Assembly (NCBI GenBank): GCA_039812685.1
Contig: JBDIBB010000039.1
Location: 1 to 32,656, forward strand
Direction of reading: 5' to 3'
DNA: 32,656 nucleotides
Source of the DNA: JBDIBB01 sp039812685
GTDB lineage: Bacteria > Acidobacteriota > Vicinamibacteria > Vicinamibacterales > JAFNAJ01
This document shows positions 8,334 through 16,674 of the stretch, piece by piece. The first letter of the stretch is position 1. Every line of letters begins with the position of its first letter. The position numbers and the translations under genes are program-made. The notes beneath the pieces are model-generated. The model did not search any database, had not been told where the DNA came from, and saw only the letters and a list, made by a program, of their open reading frames with translations.

Positions 8334-8352
8334 GGCCGTCGGCCGCCGCCTC

Positions 8353-11300
8353 CTACGGAACCGTGACGTGAATGGGCTGGATGTTCCTGTCCCTGAGCGC
8401 GGCGTTGAAGGCGGCGACCTCCTTGCCCATGGCCGCATCGAGCAGGCCCGCCGCCACTGCTCCCTTCTTCTGGAGCGCCTCCTGCACCTCCTTCATCTGG
8501 CTGGTCGGCGGGAAGTCGCCCTGCATCACGTCGCCCGCCAGCACCGAGAGTTCGCTGTAGAGGCGAACCGGCGCACGGAACGACTTCGAGTCGCCCTCGG
8601 CGAGCACCTGCGAGAAGAAGTGCTCCTCGATGGCCGCGAGCCGCTTGTCGAGATCGATGGCCGACGCACGGATCTGGGCTGCCGACGTGTCGCCGGCGAG
8701 CAGGTCGCCGAGATCCTGGAGCTGTTTCCGGACCCATTCGATCCGGTCGATTGAGGCGACCGTCTCGTTGATCTGATCGCGGAGCGAGAGAGACAGCGCG
8801 AGCTGCTGCGTGATGTCGGCCTCGGAGCTCGACGTGTTCGGGTCCTTCTTGACGGCGACCTTCTGCGTGATCGTGCGGCCGTCCACGTTCAGTTCGAGGG
8901 TGTACTCGCCCGGGGCCACCCTGGGCCCGATCAGCCCGCCGCCGATGCCCCAGCTGATGAGCGGCCAGCCCTTGCCCCGGTAGTCCTTGAATCGGTCTTC
9001 CTCCCACACGTGGGGGTTGCCCGGGGGGGCCGTCCGGAGCGTGGGCCGATCCGGGGCCTGGTACCGCAGGTCCCACCACGCGCGGTTGAGGCCTGCGCGC
9101 CTCGGCCCGCTGAACGATCGGATCTCGGCGCCCGCGTTGTCGAGAACCCTGACGGTGACCGACTTGGCCGGGGCCTTCAGGTAGTAGTTGAGCGAGGCCC
9201 CGTAGGGTGGATTCTGACCCGCCGCGTTGTCGACGCCGGGGCCGTCGCGGCCGACCACCGTCTGAAACCGCCATGCCGGGCGGGGTTTGAAGAAGTGCAC
9301 GTCGGAGTCGAGGACCTGCTGTGTCAGCTGCTGGAGCGGCGTGATGTCGTCGAGAATCCAGTAGCCGCGCCCGTAGGTGGCCACGACCAGGTCGTTGAAC
9401 GTCGGCTGGACGACGAGCCAGTGGACCGGGGCGTGCGGCAGGTTGGTCTGGATCGACAACCAGTGCGCCCCGTCGTCGATCGACGCGTAGATCGCGTTCT
9501 CGGTCCCCGCGTAGAGCAGGCCCTTGCGGGTCGGGTCTTCGCGGATCACGTGCGTGTAGCTGAGCGGGCCCTTCGGGATGTCCCCGCTGATGTTCCTCCA
9601 GCTCTTCCCGTAATCGCTGGTCTTGAAGAGATACGGTTCCCGGATGTTGACCTGGTGGAAGTCGAAGGCGACGTACGCCGTGCCCGCCTCGTACCTGGAC
9701 GGCTCGATGTTGCTGACCGTGCCCACGGGCGGCAGCCCCGGGATGCTGGCGGTGACATTCGTCCAGCGCTGGCCCCCGTCGCGCGTCACGTGCAGCAGCC
9801 CGTCGTTGGTGCCGGCCCAGATCAGTCCCTTTTCGACGGGTGATTCGGCGATGGCGAAGACCAGCGCGCCGTACTCGACGCCGAGGTTGTCGACGGTCAG
9901 CCCACCGGAGTCGCCCAGCATCTTCGGGTCGTTGGTCGACAGGTCGGGACTGATGACGGTCCAGGACTGGCCGCCGTCGGTCGTCTTGTGGACGTGCTGG
10001 CTGCCGACGTAAATCGTGTTGTGGTCGTGAGGCGAGATCGCGATCGGGAACGTCCAGTTGAACCGGTACTTCAGCGCGCCGGCGGGGGAGCCCATCGGTG
10101 TCTCGGGCCAGACGCGCACGGATCGCTTGTGGCCGGTCCGCAGATCGAGCCGCTCCAGGCCCGCGTTGTAGCAGCCGCCCCAGACGATGTTGTTGTCGAC
10201 CGGGTCGACGACCGAGAAGCCGCTCTCGCAGCCGGCGGAGTGTTCCCACATCGTCGAGGGGATGCCGCCGCCGAACGGGCCGCCGCCCATGAGGCTGTTG
10301 CTCGGGCCCCGATAGGCGGGGCTGTCCTGCTGGTTGCCGTAGACGTAGTACGGAATCCGGTTGTCGACCTCGACGTGGTATTCCTGGCCGACGGGCAGGA
10401 GCACGCGGTTCCACTCACGCCCTCGCGTCGTGGTGATCAGCACACTGTGATCGTCGGCGATGCCCATGCGGTTGCTGTCCAGTGGATCGATCCAGAAGTC
10501 GTGGTTGTCACTGCCCCACCGGATCTGCTTGACGGTGTCGCCGCCATCCAGCGTGTAGCTCATGCTGTTGGAGGGGAAGTAGACCTCGTTGAAGTTGTCG
10601 GTCGAGACCGCCATCCGGGTGTAGTAGTGGGGCCGCTCGTTGATCAGCCGGCTGGTGTTGGTCAGCCGCCAGTTGTACCCGCCGTCGTCGGACCGCCAGA
10701 GCGAGCCGCGCTGGCCGGTCTCGATGACCGCGTACACCCGGTTCGAGTTCGTTGGAGCCACGGCCACCGCGATCTTGCCCAGCGGTGAATCGGGCAGGCC
10801 ATGACCGGTGATCCGCGACCACGTGCTGCCGCCGTCACGCGACACGTAGATGCCGCTGCCGGGGCCGCCGCTCCAGCGTCCCCAGGTCTTGATGTCGAGC
10901 TGCCACATGCCGGCGAACAGGACGCGCGGGTTGCTGGGGTCCATGGCGATGTCCGAAGCGCCGGTGTTCTCGTCAACGAACAGGACCTTGTCCCAGGTCT
11001 TCCCGCCGTCGGTCGTCCGGAACACGCCGCGCTCCGGTTGCGGACCGTAGCTGTGCCCCATGGCGGCGGCGAAGACCACGTCGGGGTTGCGTGGATCGAT
11101 GAGGATCCGGCCGATGCGGCCCGTCAGTTCCAGTCCCATGTTCTTCCAGGTGCGCCCGGCGTCGGTCGACTTGTAGATGCCGTTGCCGAGCGAGACGTTG
11201 CTGCGGATGAAGGTCTCGCCAGTGCCGGCCCAGACGATGTTCGAATCCGAGGGCGCGATGGCGAGCGAACCGATCGACTGCGCGTCCTGGCCGTCGAAGA

Positions 11301-11577
11301 TCGGCGTCCAGTGGATGCCGCCGTCGACCGACTTCCAGACGCCGCCGGATGCCGCCCCGGCGTAGTAGGTGTTGGGGTCGCCAGGCACGCCAGCAATGGC
11401 GATCATGCGGTTGCCGCTCGGCCCGATGAAGCGGTACTGCATCTGGTCGAGCAGGCTGCCGCTCAGGCGAGTCAACGACTGGGTCTGGACCGGGGTCCAC
11501 TGCGCGGCGAACCCGAGCAGGGTGATGACTGCGGCCAGTGGGAGTCTGCGCGCCCATGTGGAACGCTGTCTTGACAT
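8353..11577 (-). CDS. Secreted sortilin/VPS10-like Asp-box beta-propeller protein (copy A)
   Basis: A 1074-residue exported protein. A signal peptide of about 33 residues is followed by a large multi-bladed propeller (about 45-760). Asp-box (S/T-x-D-x-G-x-x-W) motifs recur: SVDGGIHW (83-90), STDAGRTW (137-144), TTDGGKTW (188-195), SRDGGSTW, SDDGGYNW, TTDGGQSW, TRDGGQRW, TSDYGKSW and SIDDGAHW. The propeller closes with YGRGYWILDDITPL. A smaller Ig/FlgD-like beta region (about 800-930) and a C-terminal helical, coiled-coil region (about 940-1074) follow. Such proteins are annotated as glycosyl hydrolase/BNR or sortilin-like and are strongly expanded in Acidobacteria, but no catalytic activity has been demonstrated from the sequence. 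The ATG at 11577 follows an excellent Shine-Dalgarno (AAAGGAG). Copy B lies divergently next door and aligns over the full length. Confidence 0.9.
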   Translation of the reverse strand: MSRQRSTWARRLPLAAVITLLGFAAQWTPVQTQSLTRLSGSLLDQMQYRFIGPSGNRMIAIAGVPGDPNTYYAGAASGGVWKSVDGGIHWTPIFDGQDAQSIGSLAIAPSDSNIVWAGTGETFIRSNVSLGNGIYKSTDAGRTWKNMGLELTGRIGRILIDPRNPDVVFAAAMGHSYGPQPERGVFRTTDGGKTWDKVLFVDENTGASDIAMDPSNPRVLFAGMWQLDIKTWGRWSGGPGSGIYVSRDGGSTWSRITGHGLPDSPLGKIAVAVAPTNSNRVYAVIETGQRGSLWRSDDGGYNWRLTNTSRLINERPHYYTRMAVSTDNFNEVYFPSNSMSYTLDGGDTVKQIRWGSDNHDFWIDPLDSNRMGIADDHSVLITTTRGREWNRVLLPVGQEYHVEVDNRIPYYVYGNQQDSPAYRGPSNSLMGGGPFGGGIPSTMWEHSAGCESGFSVVDPVDNNIVWGGCYNAGLERLDLRTGHKRSVRVWPETPMGSPAGALKYRFNWTFPIAISPHDHNTIYVGSQHVHKTTDGGQSWTVISPDLSTNDPKMLGDSGGLTVDNLGVEYGALVFAIAESPVEKGLIWAGTNDGLLHVTRDGGQRWTNVTASIPGLPPVGTVSNIEPSRYEAGTAYVAFDFHQVNIREPYLFKTSDYGKSWRNISGDIPKGPLSYTHVIREDPTRKGLLYAGTENAIYASIDDGAHWLSIQTNLPHAPVHWLVVQPTFNDLVVATYGRGYWILDDITPLQQLTQQVLDSDVHFFKPRPAWRFQTVVGRDGPGVDNAAGQNPPYGASLNYYLKAPAKSVTVRVLDNAGAEIRSFSGPRRAGLNRAWWDLRYQAPDRPTLRTAPPGNPHVWEEDRFKDYRGKGWPLISWGIGGGLIGPRVAPGEYTLELNVDGRTITQKVAVKKDPNTSSSEADITQQLALSLSLRDQINETVASIDRIEWVRKQLQDLGDLLAGDTSAAQIRASAIDLDKRLAAIEEHFFSQVLAEGDSKSFRAPVRLYSELSVLAGDVMQGDFPPTSQMKEVQEALQKKGAVAAGLLDAAMGKEVAAFNAALRDRNIQPIHVTVP

Positions 11578-12300
11578 GTACCAGCTCCTTTCCGAGTGAT
11601 CTGTCGCCGTGGGTGTCGTTCGTCTCACCGCGCGTGGCCGGCGGCTGCGGCCTCGAATCACCGGGGCGGATCGCCTGTCGTCCCAGGATCGCCACTCGGC
11701 ATGATGGCGCCGGCGGCACGGGCGCACGCGACCGCGACAGGCGACTCCGGCAGTGCGGCCATGACCCTGCAGGCCCGCGGTGGCGCCGTCTCTCCGTTCC
11801 GGATCCTCGACGATGCGTCAGGCAGCGCCCGCACCGACCCGCAGGTCTTCGTGAAGTGGCGCACCTCCACTGTCGTCCGTGTCACGAAGGCGCGATTCTA
11901 ACCCGCCTGTCCCGCGGCGGCCTGATGAAACGGCCTTCGAAACCGACTGAGCGGGACAGCCAAGCTGATGCATGACGCCCCGCCGGCACGGTGGCGGGCG
12001 ACAGATCGGAGACGTGCGCGCAGGTCCTCGGTTGGCCCTGCAACGGAATGGCCGGAAGCTCGAAGCCGCGGTGGAATCACATGGCCATCGACGCCGGCAC
12101 CGGCAGGCCGGTGCGATAACGAAGAGCTTGGAGCATGAATCGTGACTCACGTCAATCCGGCGCGTGGGTCCTGTGCTAGGATGCGGCGCATCGCAAGTCT
12201 GGTCCGTGTCTGGCGGGGAGCGACGTCCTCCCCGGGGCTGCGCCGTTCTTCACGACAATCGGCTGTGTCCGTGTTCGATCTCTCACGACGGAGAACTGTG
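11578..12300. other. Divergent intergenic region between the two propeller genes
   Basis: These 723 bases separate the start codons of the two head-to-head paralogues. I find no convincing gene in it: the short ORFs lack good start signals or family resemblance. It holds a -10-like TAGGAT on the plus strand (12177-12182), about 118 bases before copy B. On the minus strand there is a TAGAAT (11900-11895), far upstream of copy A. There is also an 8-bp inverted repeat GCACCGGC/GCCGGTGC around a 2-base centre (12097-12114). Neither -10-like element has a good -35 partner. Both genes must be transcribed from this region, so promoters and any operators should lie here. Confidence 0.5.
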
Positions 12301-15300
12301 ATGAGCTGGTCAATCCGTATCAGTCGACTGTCGGTCGGCCTGCTGGCCGGGCTGACGGTGGTTGTCGGGGCCTCGCTGCCCGGCGTGGCGCAGCAGGCAA
12401 CGGCGCCGAACCCGTTTCAGCAACTCAGGTTCCGGACGATCGGACCTCCGGGCAATCGCACGATTGCCGTGGTGGGCGAGCCCGGCAACCCGCTGGTCAT
12501 CTACGTGGGCGCGGCCTCGGGCGGCATCTTCAAGACCACCGACGGGGGCAACAGCTGGAAGCCGATTTTCGACGATCTGGACGTCTCCTCGATCGGCTCG
12601 CTGACGGTGGCGCCGAGCAGCCCGAACATCGTCTGGGCGGGGACTGGCGAGACGTTCCTGATCCGGCCGGCGGTGGCCATGGGCAACGGCATCTACCGGT
12701 CCGATGATGCGGGGCGGCACTGGAAGCACAAGGGGCTGGAGAAGACGGGGCGGATCGGCCGCGTCGTGGTGCACCCGCGGAACCCCGACATCGTGTATGC
12801 GTGCGCGCTCGGGCATGCCTTCGGGCCGCAGCCGGAGCGGGGGGTGTATCGGACCACGAACGGGGGCGAGACCTGGGAGCAGGTGCTGAAGGTGGACGAG
12901 CAGACCGGCTGCTCCGACGTGGCGATCGATCCCAACGACCCGCAGACGCTGTTTGCCGGGATGTGGCAACTGGACATCAAGACGTGGAAGCTCAACAGCG
13001 GCGGCCCGGGCAGCGGCGTGTACGTGTCACGCGACGGCGGCACGAGCTGGCAGAAGCTGGTGGGCCGCGGGCTGCCGCCGGCTGACCATGTGGTGGGCAA
13101 GACGGCGGTGGCGGTGTCGGCGAGCCGGCCGGGGCTGGTGTTCGCGCTGATCGAGGACGCGACGCCGGGGCTGTACCGGTCGGAGGACAGCGGTGCGACC
13201 TGGCGGCTGGTGCAGGAGGATCACGTCCTGGCCGAGCGGGCGCCGTACTACGTGCGGTTCGCGATCGCGCCCGACAACGAGAACGTGCTGTATTTCGCGT
13301 CGGTCTCCTGGAGCGTGTCGCTGGACGGCGGGCGCAGCCTCGACCCGACGGCGGCGCGCGCCGGGGGCGACAACCACGACATCTGGATCGATCCGCTGGA
13401 TCCCCGTCGCATCATGGTCGCCCACGACCAGGGCATCGGGATCAGCCTGGACCGTGGCCGCACCTACGAGCAGGTGCGGCTGCCCATCGCGCAGATGTAT
13501 CACGTCGCGGTCGACACCCAGATTCCCTATTTCGTCTACGGCAGCCGGCAGGATGGGCAGACGATGCGCGGGCCGAGCAACAGCCTGATGGGTGCGACCC
13601 CCGGCGGCGGGCCGGGCGGCATCCCGGTCGGGCTCTGGCGCCACGTGGGCGGCTGCGAGGACGGGTTCGCGATTCCCGACTGGCAGGACAACAACATCGT
13701 GTGGGCCGGCTGCTTCGACGGGCAGCTCGACCGGTTCGACCTGCGGACCAGCGTGGCGCGCAGCGTCGACGTCTGGCCGGAAGCGACCTACGGCTGGGCG
13801 CCCGCCGACGTGAAGGAGCGGTGGCACTGGAACTTCCCGCTGGCGATCTCGCCGCACGATCACAACGTGGTGTATGCCGGCAGCCAGCGCGTGCACATGA
13901 CCTCGGATGGCGGCAGCAGCTGGAAGCCGATCAGCCCCGACCTGACGCTCAACGACAAGAGCCGCCAGCAGTCCTCCGGCGGCATCACGCCCGACAACCT
14001 GATGACGTGGGACGGCTCGACGCTCTACGCGATCACCGAGTCGCCGGTGGAGAAGGGGCTCATCTGGGTGGGCACCAACGACGGGCAGGTGCAGGTGACG
14101 CGCGACGGCGGGAAGAACTGGACCAACGTGACGGCCAACATCAAGGGCATGCCGCCCCTGGGCACGATCAAGAACATCGAGCCGTCACGACATGACGCCG
14201 GCACGGCGTACCTGAGCAACGACCTGCACCAGGTGGGGAGCTTCGACCCCTACATCTACAAGACGACCGATTACGGGAAGACGTGGACGCTGATCAGCGG
14301 CGGCATTCCCAGGTCGGAATCGAGTTACGTGAACTGCGTGTTCGAGGATCCCGTGCGGAAGGGCATGCTGTATGCCGGGACCGACAACGCGCTGTACGTC
14401 TCGTGGGACGACGGCGGCCGGTGGACGCGGCTGCGGAACAACCTGCCGCCGGCGCCGGTCTACTGGCTGGCCATCCAACCGCACTTCCACGATCTCGTGG
14501 TCGGCACCTACGGCCGCGGGTTCTGGATTCTCGACGACATCACGCCACTGCGCGAGTGGGACAAGGTGCAGGCGGCCGACGCGCACCTGTTCGCCCCGCG
14601 TCCGGCCTACCGTTTCCGCCGGATCGAGACTGTGGAGGCCGACTCGAGGAGCCCGTCGGTCGGACAGAACCCGCCGGCCGGCGCCGACATCAACTACTTC
14701 CTGAAGTCGGCCAGTTCCACACCGGCGACGATTACCATCGTCGGTCCCGGCAACGAGACGATCCGGACGCTGACGGCGCCCGCCCGCGAGGGCATCAATC
14801 GGGTGTGGTGGGATCTCAAGTACGAGCCGCAGCGGGAAGTACGCCTGCGGACGACGCCGCCGGGCAAGCCCTGGGTGAAGCTGAACGCGGACGGCTGGCG
14901 GCCGCTCGTGAGCTGGCGTGGCTCCCGCCTTCAGCCGGAGGTGGCGCCGGGCACCTATACCGTCAAGCTGAAGGTGGCGGGCCGGGAGTTCAGCCAGCCG
15001 CTGACGATCCTCAAGGACCCGGTCGCGCCCGGGACCGACGCGGATATCAAGCAGCAGATCACGCTGATGCTCGACCTGCGCGACAAGGCCGACGAGGCGG
15101 CCGACATGATCAACCGCCTCGAGTGGACGCGCAAGCAACTGGAGACGGTGTCGGCGATGCTGGCCGGCGATCCGAAGGGCACGGCGGTCCTGAAGGCCGC
15201 CAGGGAACTCGAGCAGAAGCTCGTCGCCGTGGAGAACCAGCTCGAGGACACCAACCTGACGGGACGGACCGAAGACTCGTTCCGGAACCCGATGGGCCTG

Positions 15301-15504
15301 TACACGAGGATTGTGTCGCTCGGCCTGAACGTGAACAAGGGGGGCGATCTCCCCCCGACCAGCCAGCAGAACGAGGTCAGCGAGGAGTTCACCAAGCGGC
15401 TGGCGACCTACCGCGGGCAGTACAAGGGCCTGATGGACGCCGACGTGGCCGCGTTCAACAGCCTGTTGAAGACCAACGGCTACGGCGTCGCGATTCACCC
15501 GTGA
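12301..15504 (+). CDS. Secreted sortilin/VPS10-like Asp-box beta-propeller protein (copy B)
   Basis: A 1067-residue paralogue of the divergent neighbour. A signal peptide ending near GVAQQ (about residue 31) is followed by FRTIGPPGNRTIAVVGEPGN and a long propeller. The Asp-boxes include TTDGGNSW, SDDAGRHW, TTNGGETW, SRDGGTSW, SEDSGATW, TSDGGSSW, TRDGGKNW and TTDYGKTW. The propeller ends with YGRGFWILDDITPL, then a beta region (GQNPPAGADINYFLK) and a C-terminal helical region with IKQQITLMLDLRDKADEAAD. Shared blocks such as GGPGSGVYVSRDGG, the segment RGPSNSLMG, and SPHDHN make the duplication obvious. I use the ATG at 12301, preceded by GGAG at good spacing; the open frame from 12142 has no signal peptide at its start. 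Likely role: extracellular or periplasmic binding or degradation of a polymer, but that is only family-level inference. Confidence 0.9.
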   Translation: MSWSIRISRLSVGLLAGLTVVVGASLPGVAQQATAPNPFQQLRFRTIGPPGNRTIAVVGEPGNPLVIYVGAASGGIFKTTDGGNSWKPIFDDLDVSSIGSLTVAPSSPNIVWAGTGETFLIRPAVAMGNGIYRSDDAGRHWKHKGLEKTGRIGRVVVHPRNPDIVYACALGHAFGPQPERGVYRTTNGGETWEQVLKVDEQTGCSDVAIDPNDPQTLFAGMWQLDIKTWKLNSGGPGSGVYVSRDGGTSWQKLVGRGLPPADHVVGKTAVAVSASRPGLVFALIEDATPGLYRSEDSGATWRLVQEDHVLAERAPYYVRFAIAPDNENVLYFASVSWSVSLDGGRSLDPTAARAGGDNHDIWIDPLDPRRIMVAHDQGIGISLDRGRTYEQVRLPIAQMYHVAVDTQIPYFVYGSRQDGQTMRGPSNSLMGATPGGGPGGIPVGLWRHVGGCEDGFAIPDWQDNNIVWAGCFDGQLDRFDLRTSVARSVDVWPEATYGWAPADVKERWHWNFPLAISPHDHNVVYAGSQRVHMTSDGGSSWKPISPDLTLNDKSRQQSSGGITPDNLMTWDGSTLYAITESPVEKGLIWVGTNDGQVQVTRDGGKNWTNVTANIKGMPPLGTIKNIEPSRHDAGTAYLSNDLHQVGSFDPYIYKTTDYGKTWTLISGGIPRSESSYVNCVFEDPVRKGMLYAGTDNALYVSWDDGGRWTRLRNNLPPAPVYWLAIQPHFHDLVVGTYGRGFWILDDITPLREWDKVQAADAHLFAPRPAYRFRRIETVEADSRSPSVGQNPPAGADINYFLKSASSTPATITIVGPGNETIRTLTAPAREGINRVWWDLKYEPQREVRLRTTPPGKPWVKLNADGWRPLVSWRGSRLQPEVAPGTYTVKLKVAGREFSQPLTILKDPVAPGTDADIKQQITLMLDLRDKADEAADMINRLEWTRKQLETVSAMLAGDPKGTAVLKAARELEQKLVAVENQLEDTNLTGRTEDSFRNPMGLYTRIVSLGLNVNKGGDLPPTSQQNEVSEEFTKRLATYRGQYKGLMDADVAAFNSLLKTNGYGVAIHP

Positions 15505-15536
15505 GCTGACCGACGGATGGTCTGCTCGGGCCTGCA

Positions 15537-15582
15537 CGGCAACCGTCACGGCGGGCGCGTTCCCCCGCGACGACGGTTGCCG
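15537..15582 (+). terminator. Hairpin between propeller copy B and the mxa-like operon
   Basis: An 11-bp perfect stem, CGGCAACCGTC (15537-15547) with GACGGTTGCCG (15572-15582), closes a 24-base loop. The loop contains a further CGGG/CCCG pairing. It starts 33 bases after the stop of copy B and ends 60 bases before the MoxR-type gene. It lacks a T-run. It probably terminates or attenuates read-through from the propeller gene into the operon. Confidence 0.55.
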
Positions 15583-15642
15583 GACCGGCCGGGCCCGCCG
15601 CCCGTTTCCAGCCTTCACCAGCACGCGCAGGAGCTGGTCGCG

Positions 15643-16674
15643 ATGCATGCCGACTTGGCCGAGTCGATCGAGGTCTACAAGAACCTGATGATCGAGGCTG
15701 GCAAGGGCCTCATCGGCCTGGACGAGGTGAAGGAGAAGGCGACGATCGCCTTCTTCTCCGAGATCCCCACCACGCTCAGCGGCGACGCCAGGCGTCGCGT
15801 CAACGCCGGCCTGCTCTGGCTGGCCGGTGTGCCGGGCGTCGGCAAGACCTACTTCGGCCTGGTGTTCTCGGCGGCCACCCAGACCACCTTCGCGCGCGTG
15901 CAGGGACGCGCCGACCTGACGCCCGGCGACGTGGTCGGCGTCGAGCTGTTCAACCCGAAGACCGGCGAGTGGGAGAAGCGCCTCGGCCCCATTGTCCGGG
16001 CCAACATCCTGCTCATCGATGAAGGCAACCGCATTCCGCCCAAGTCCCAGAGCGCGTTCCTCGAGGCGAACCAGGACCGGACGGTCACCCTGGGCGACAC
16101 CACGCTTCACCTGCCCGAGTTCTTCTTCTCCATGATGACGACCAACCCGGTCGAGACCGGCGAGGGCACCTACCCGCTGTCGGCCGCCAACGCCGACCGG
16201 TTCACGTTCCAGGTGAACGTGGGGTACCTCCTGCCCGAGGAGGAACAGAAGCTCGTCACGCTGAACATCAAGAAGGTGGTGATTCGACCACTGATCACGC
16301 CCGAGCGTGTCATCCACCTGCGGGCGGCCATTGGCGAGCACGCCGGCCTCCATCCGCTGCTCGCACGCTACATCCGGCGGCTCGTGGTCGCCACGCGCCC
16401 GTCCCGGCAGGCCGAGCAGCGGTCGCCCTCGCCGCTGGTGGAGGAATTCGTGGAGCTCGGCGCCTCGCCACGTGCGACCGTGTCGTGGGGGCCGACGGCC
16501 CGGACGCGGGCGGTGCTCGTCGGCGAGCGTGACCAGGTCTACCCCGAGGACGTCCAGGCGCTGGCGCGCAACATCCTGTCGCACCGGCTCTACCTGCGTC
16601 CCCGCGCAAGGCGCGCCGGCGTCACCGTCGAACACGTCATCGACGACATCGTCGCCCGCGTTCCGATTCCATGA
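15643..16674 (+). CDS. mxaR: MoxR-family AAA+ ATPase (MxaR-like)
   Basis: A 343-residue cytoplasmic AAA+ ATPase of the MoxR group, thought to act as a chaperone that loads cofactors or assembles protein complexes together with VWA-domain partners. Visible motifs are Walker A GVPGVGKT (62-69), Walker B ILLIDE (122-127) followed by GNRIPPKSQSAFLEANQDR, sensor 1 TTNP (166-169), and the C-terminal lid GASPRATVSWGP with VYPEDVQALARNILSHRLYL. It diverges from canonical MoxR: DEGNR for DEINR, and TTNPVE for TQNPIE. The ATG at 15643, after an AGGAG, is preferred to an upstream ATG at 15517 that would add 42 low-complexity, Arg/Pro-rich residues. Its stop overlaps the DUF58 gene (ATGA). The mxaR name rests on gene order as well as family. 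Confidence 0.85.
   Translation: MHADLAESIEVYKNLMIEAGKGLIGLDEVKEKATIAFFSEIPTTLSGDARRRVNAGLLWLAGVPGVGKTYFGLVFSAATQTTFARVQGRADLTPGDVVGVELFNPKTGEWEKRLGPIVRANILLIDEGNRIPPKSQSAFLEANQDRTVTLGDTTLHLPEFFFSMMTTNPVETGEGTYPLSAANADRFTFQVNVGYLLPEEEQKLVTLNIKKVVIRPLITPERVIHLRAAIGEHAGLHPLLARYIRRLVVATRPSRQAEQRSPSPLVEEFVELGASPRATVSWGPTARTRAVLVGERDQVYPEDVQALARNILSHRLYLRPRARRAGVTVEHVIDDIVARVPIP

Noticed and set aside
11658..11885. A 75-codon minus-strand frame starting shortly after a TAGAAT in the divergent intergenic region.
   Set aside because: The GTG start lacks a Shine-Dalgarno, the product has no recognisable feature, and other frames across the same stretch are equally open.
12142..12300. Upstream start for propeller copy B.
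   Set aside because: It would place 53 Arg/Ser-rich residues before a clear signal peptide, and the ATG at 12301 has a Shine-Dalgarno.
15517..15642. N-terminal extension of the MoxR protein from an ATG at 15517.
   Set aside because: It would run through the hairpin at 15537-15582, adds Arg/Pro-rich sequence unlike the family, and the ATG at 15643 has AGGAG upstream.
14185..16635. An 816-codon minus-strand frame opposite propeller copy B and the MoxR gene.
   Set aside because: Shadow frame; both opposite-strand genes have strong motifs and start signals.
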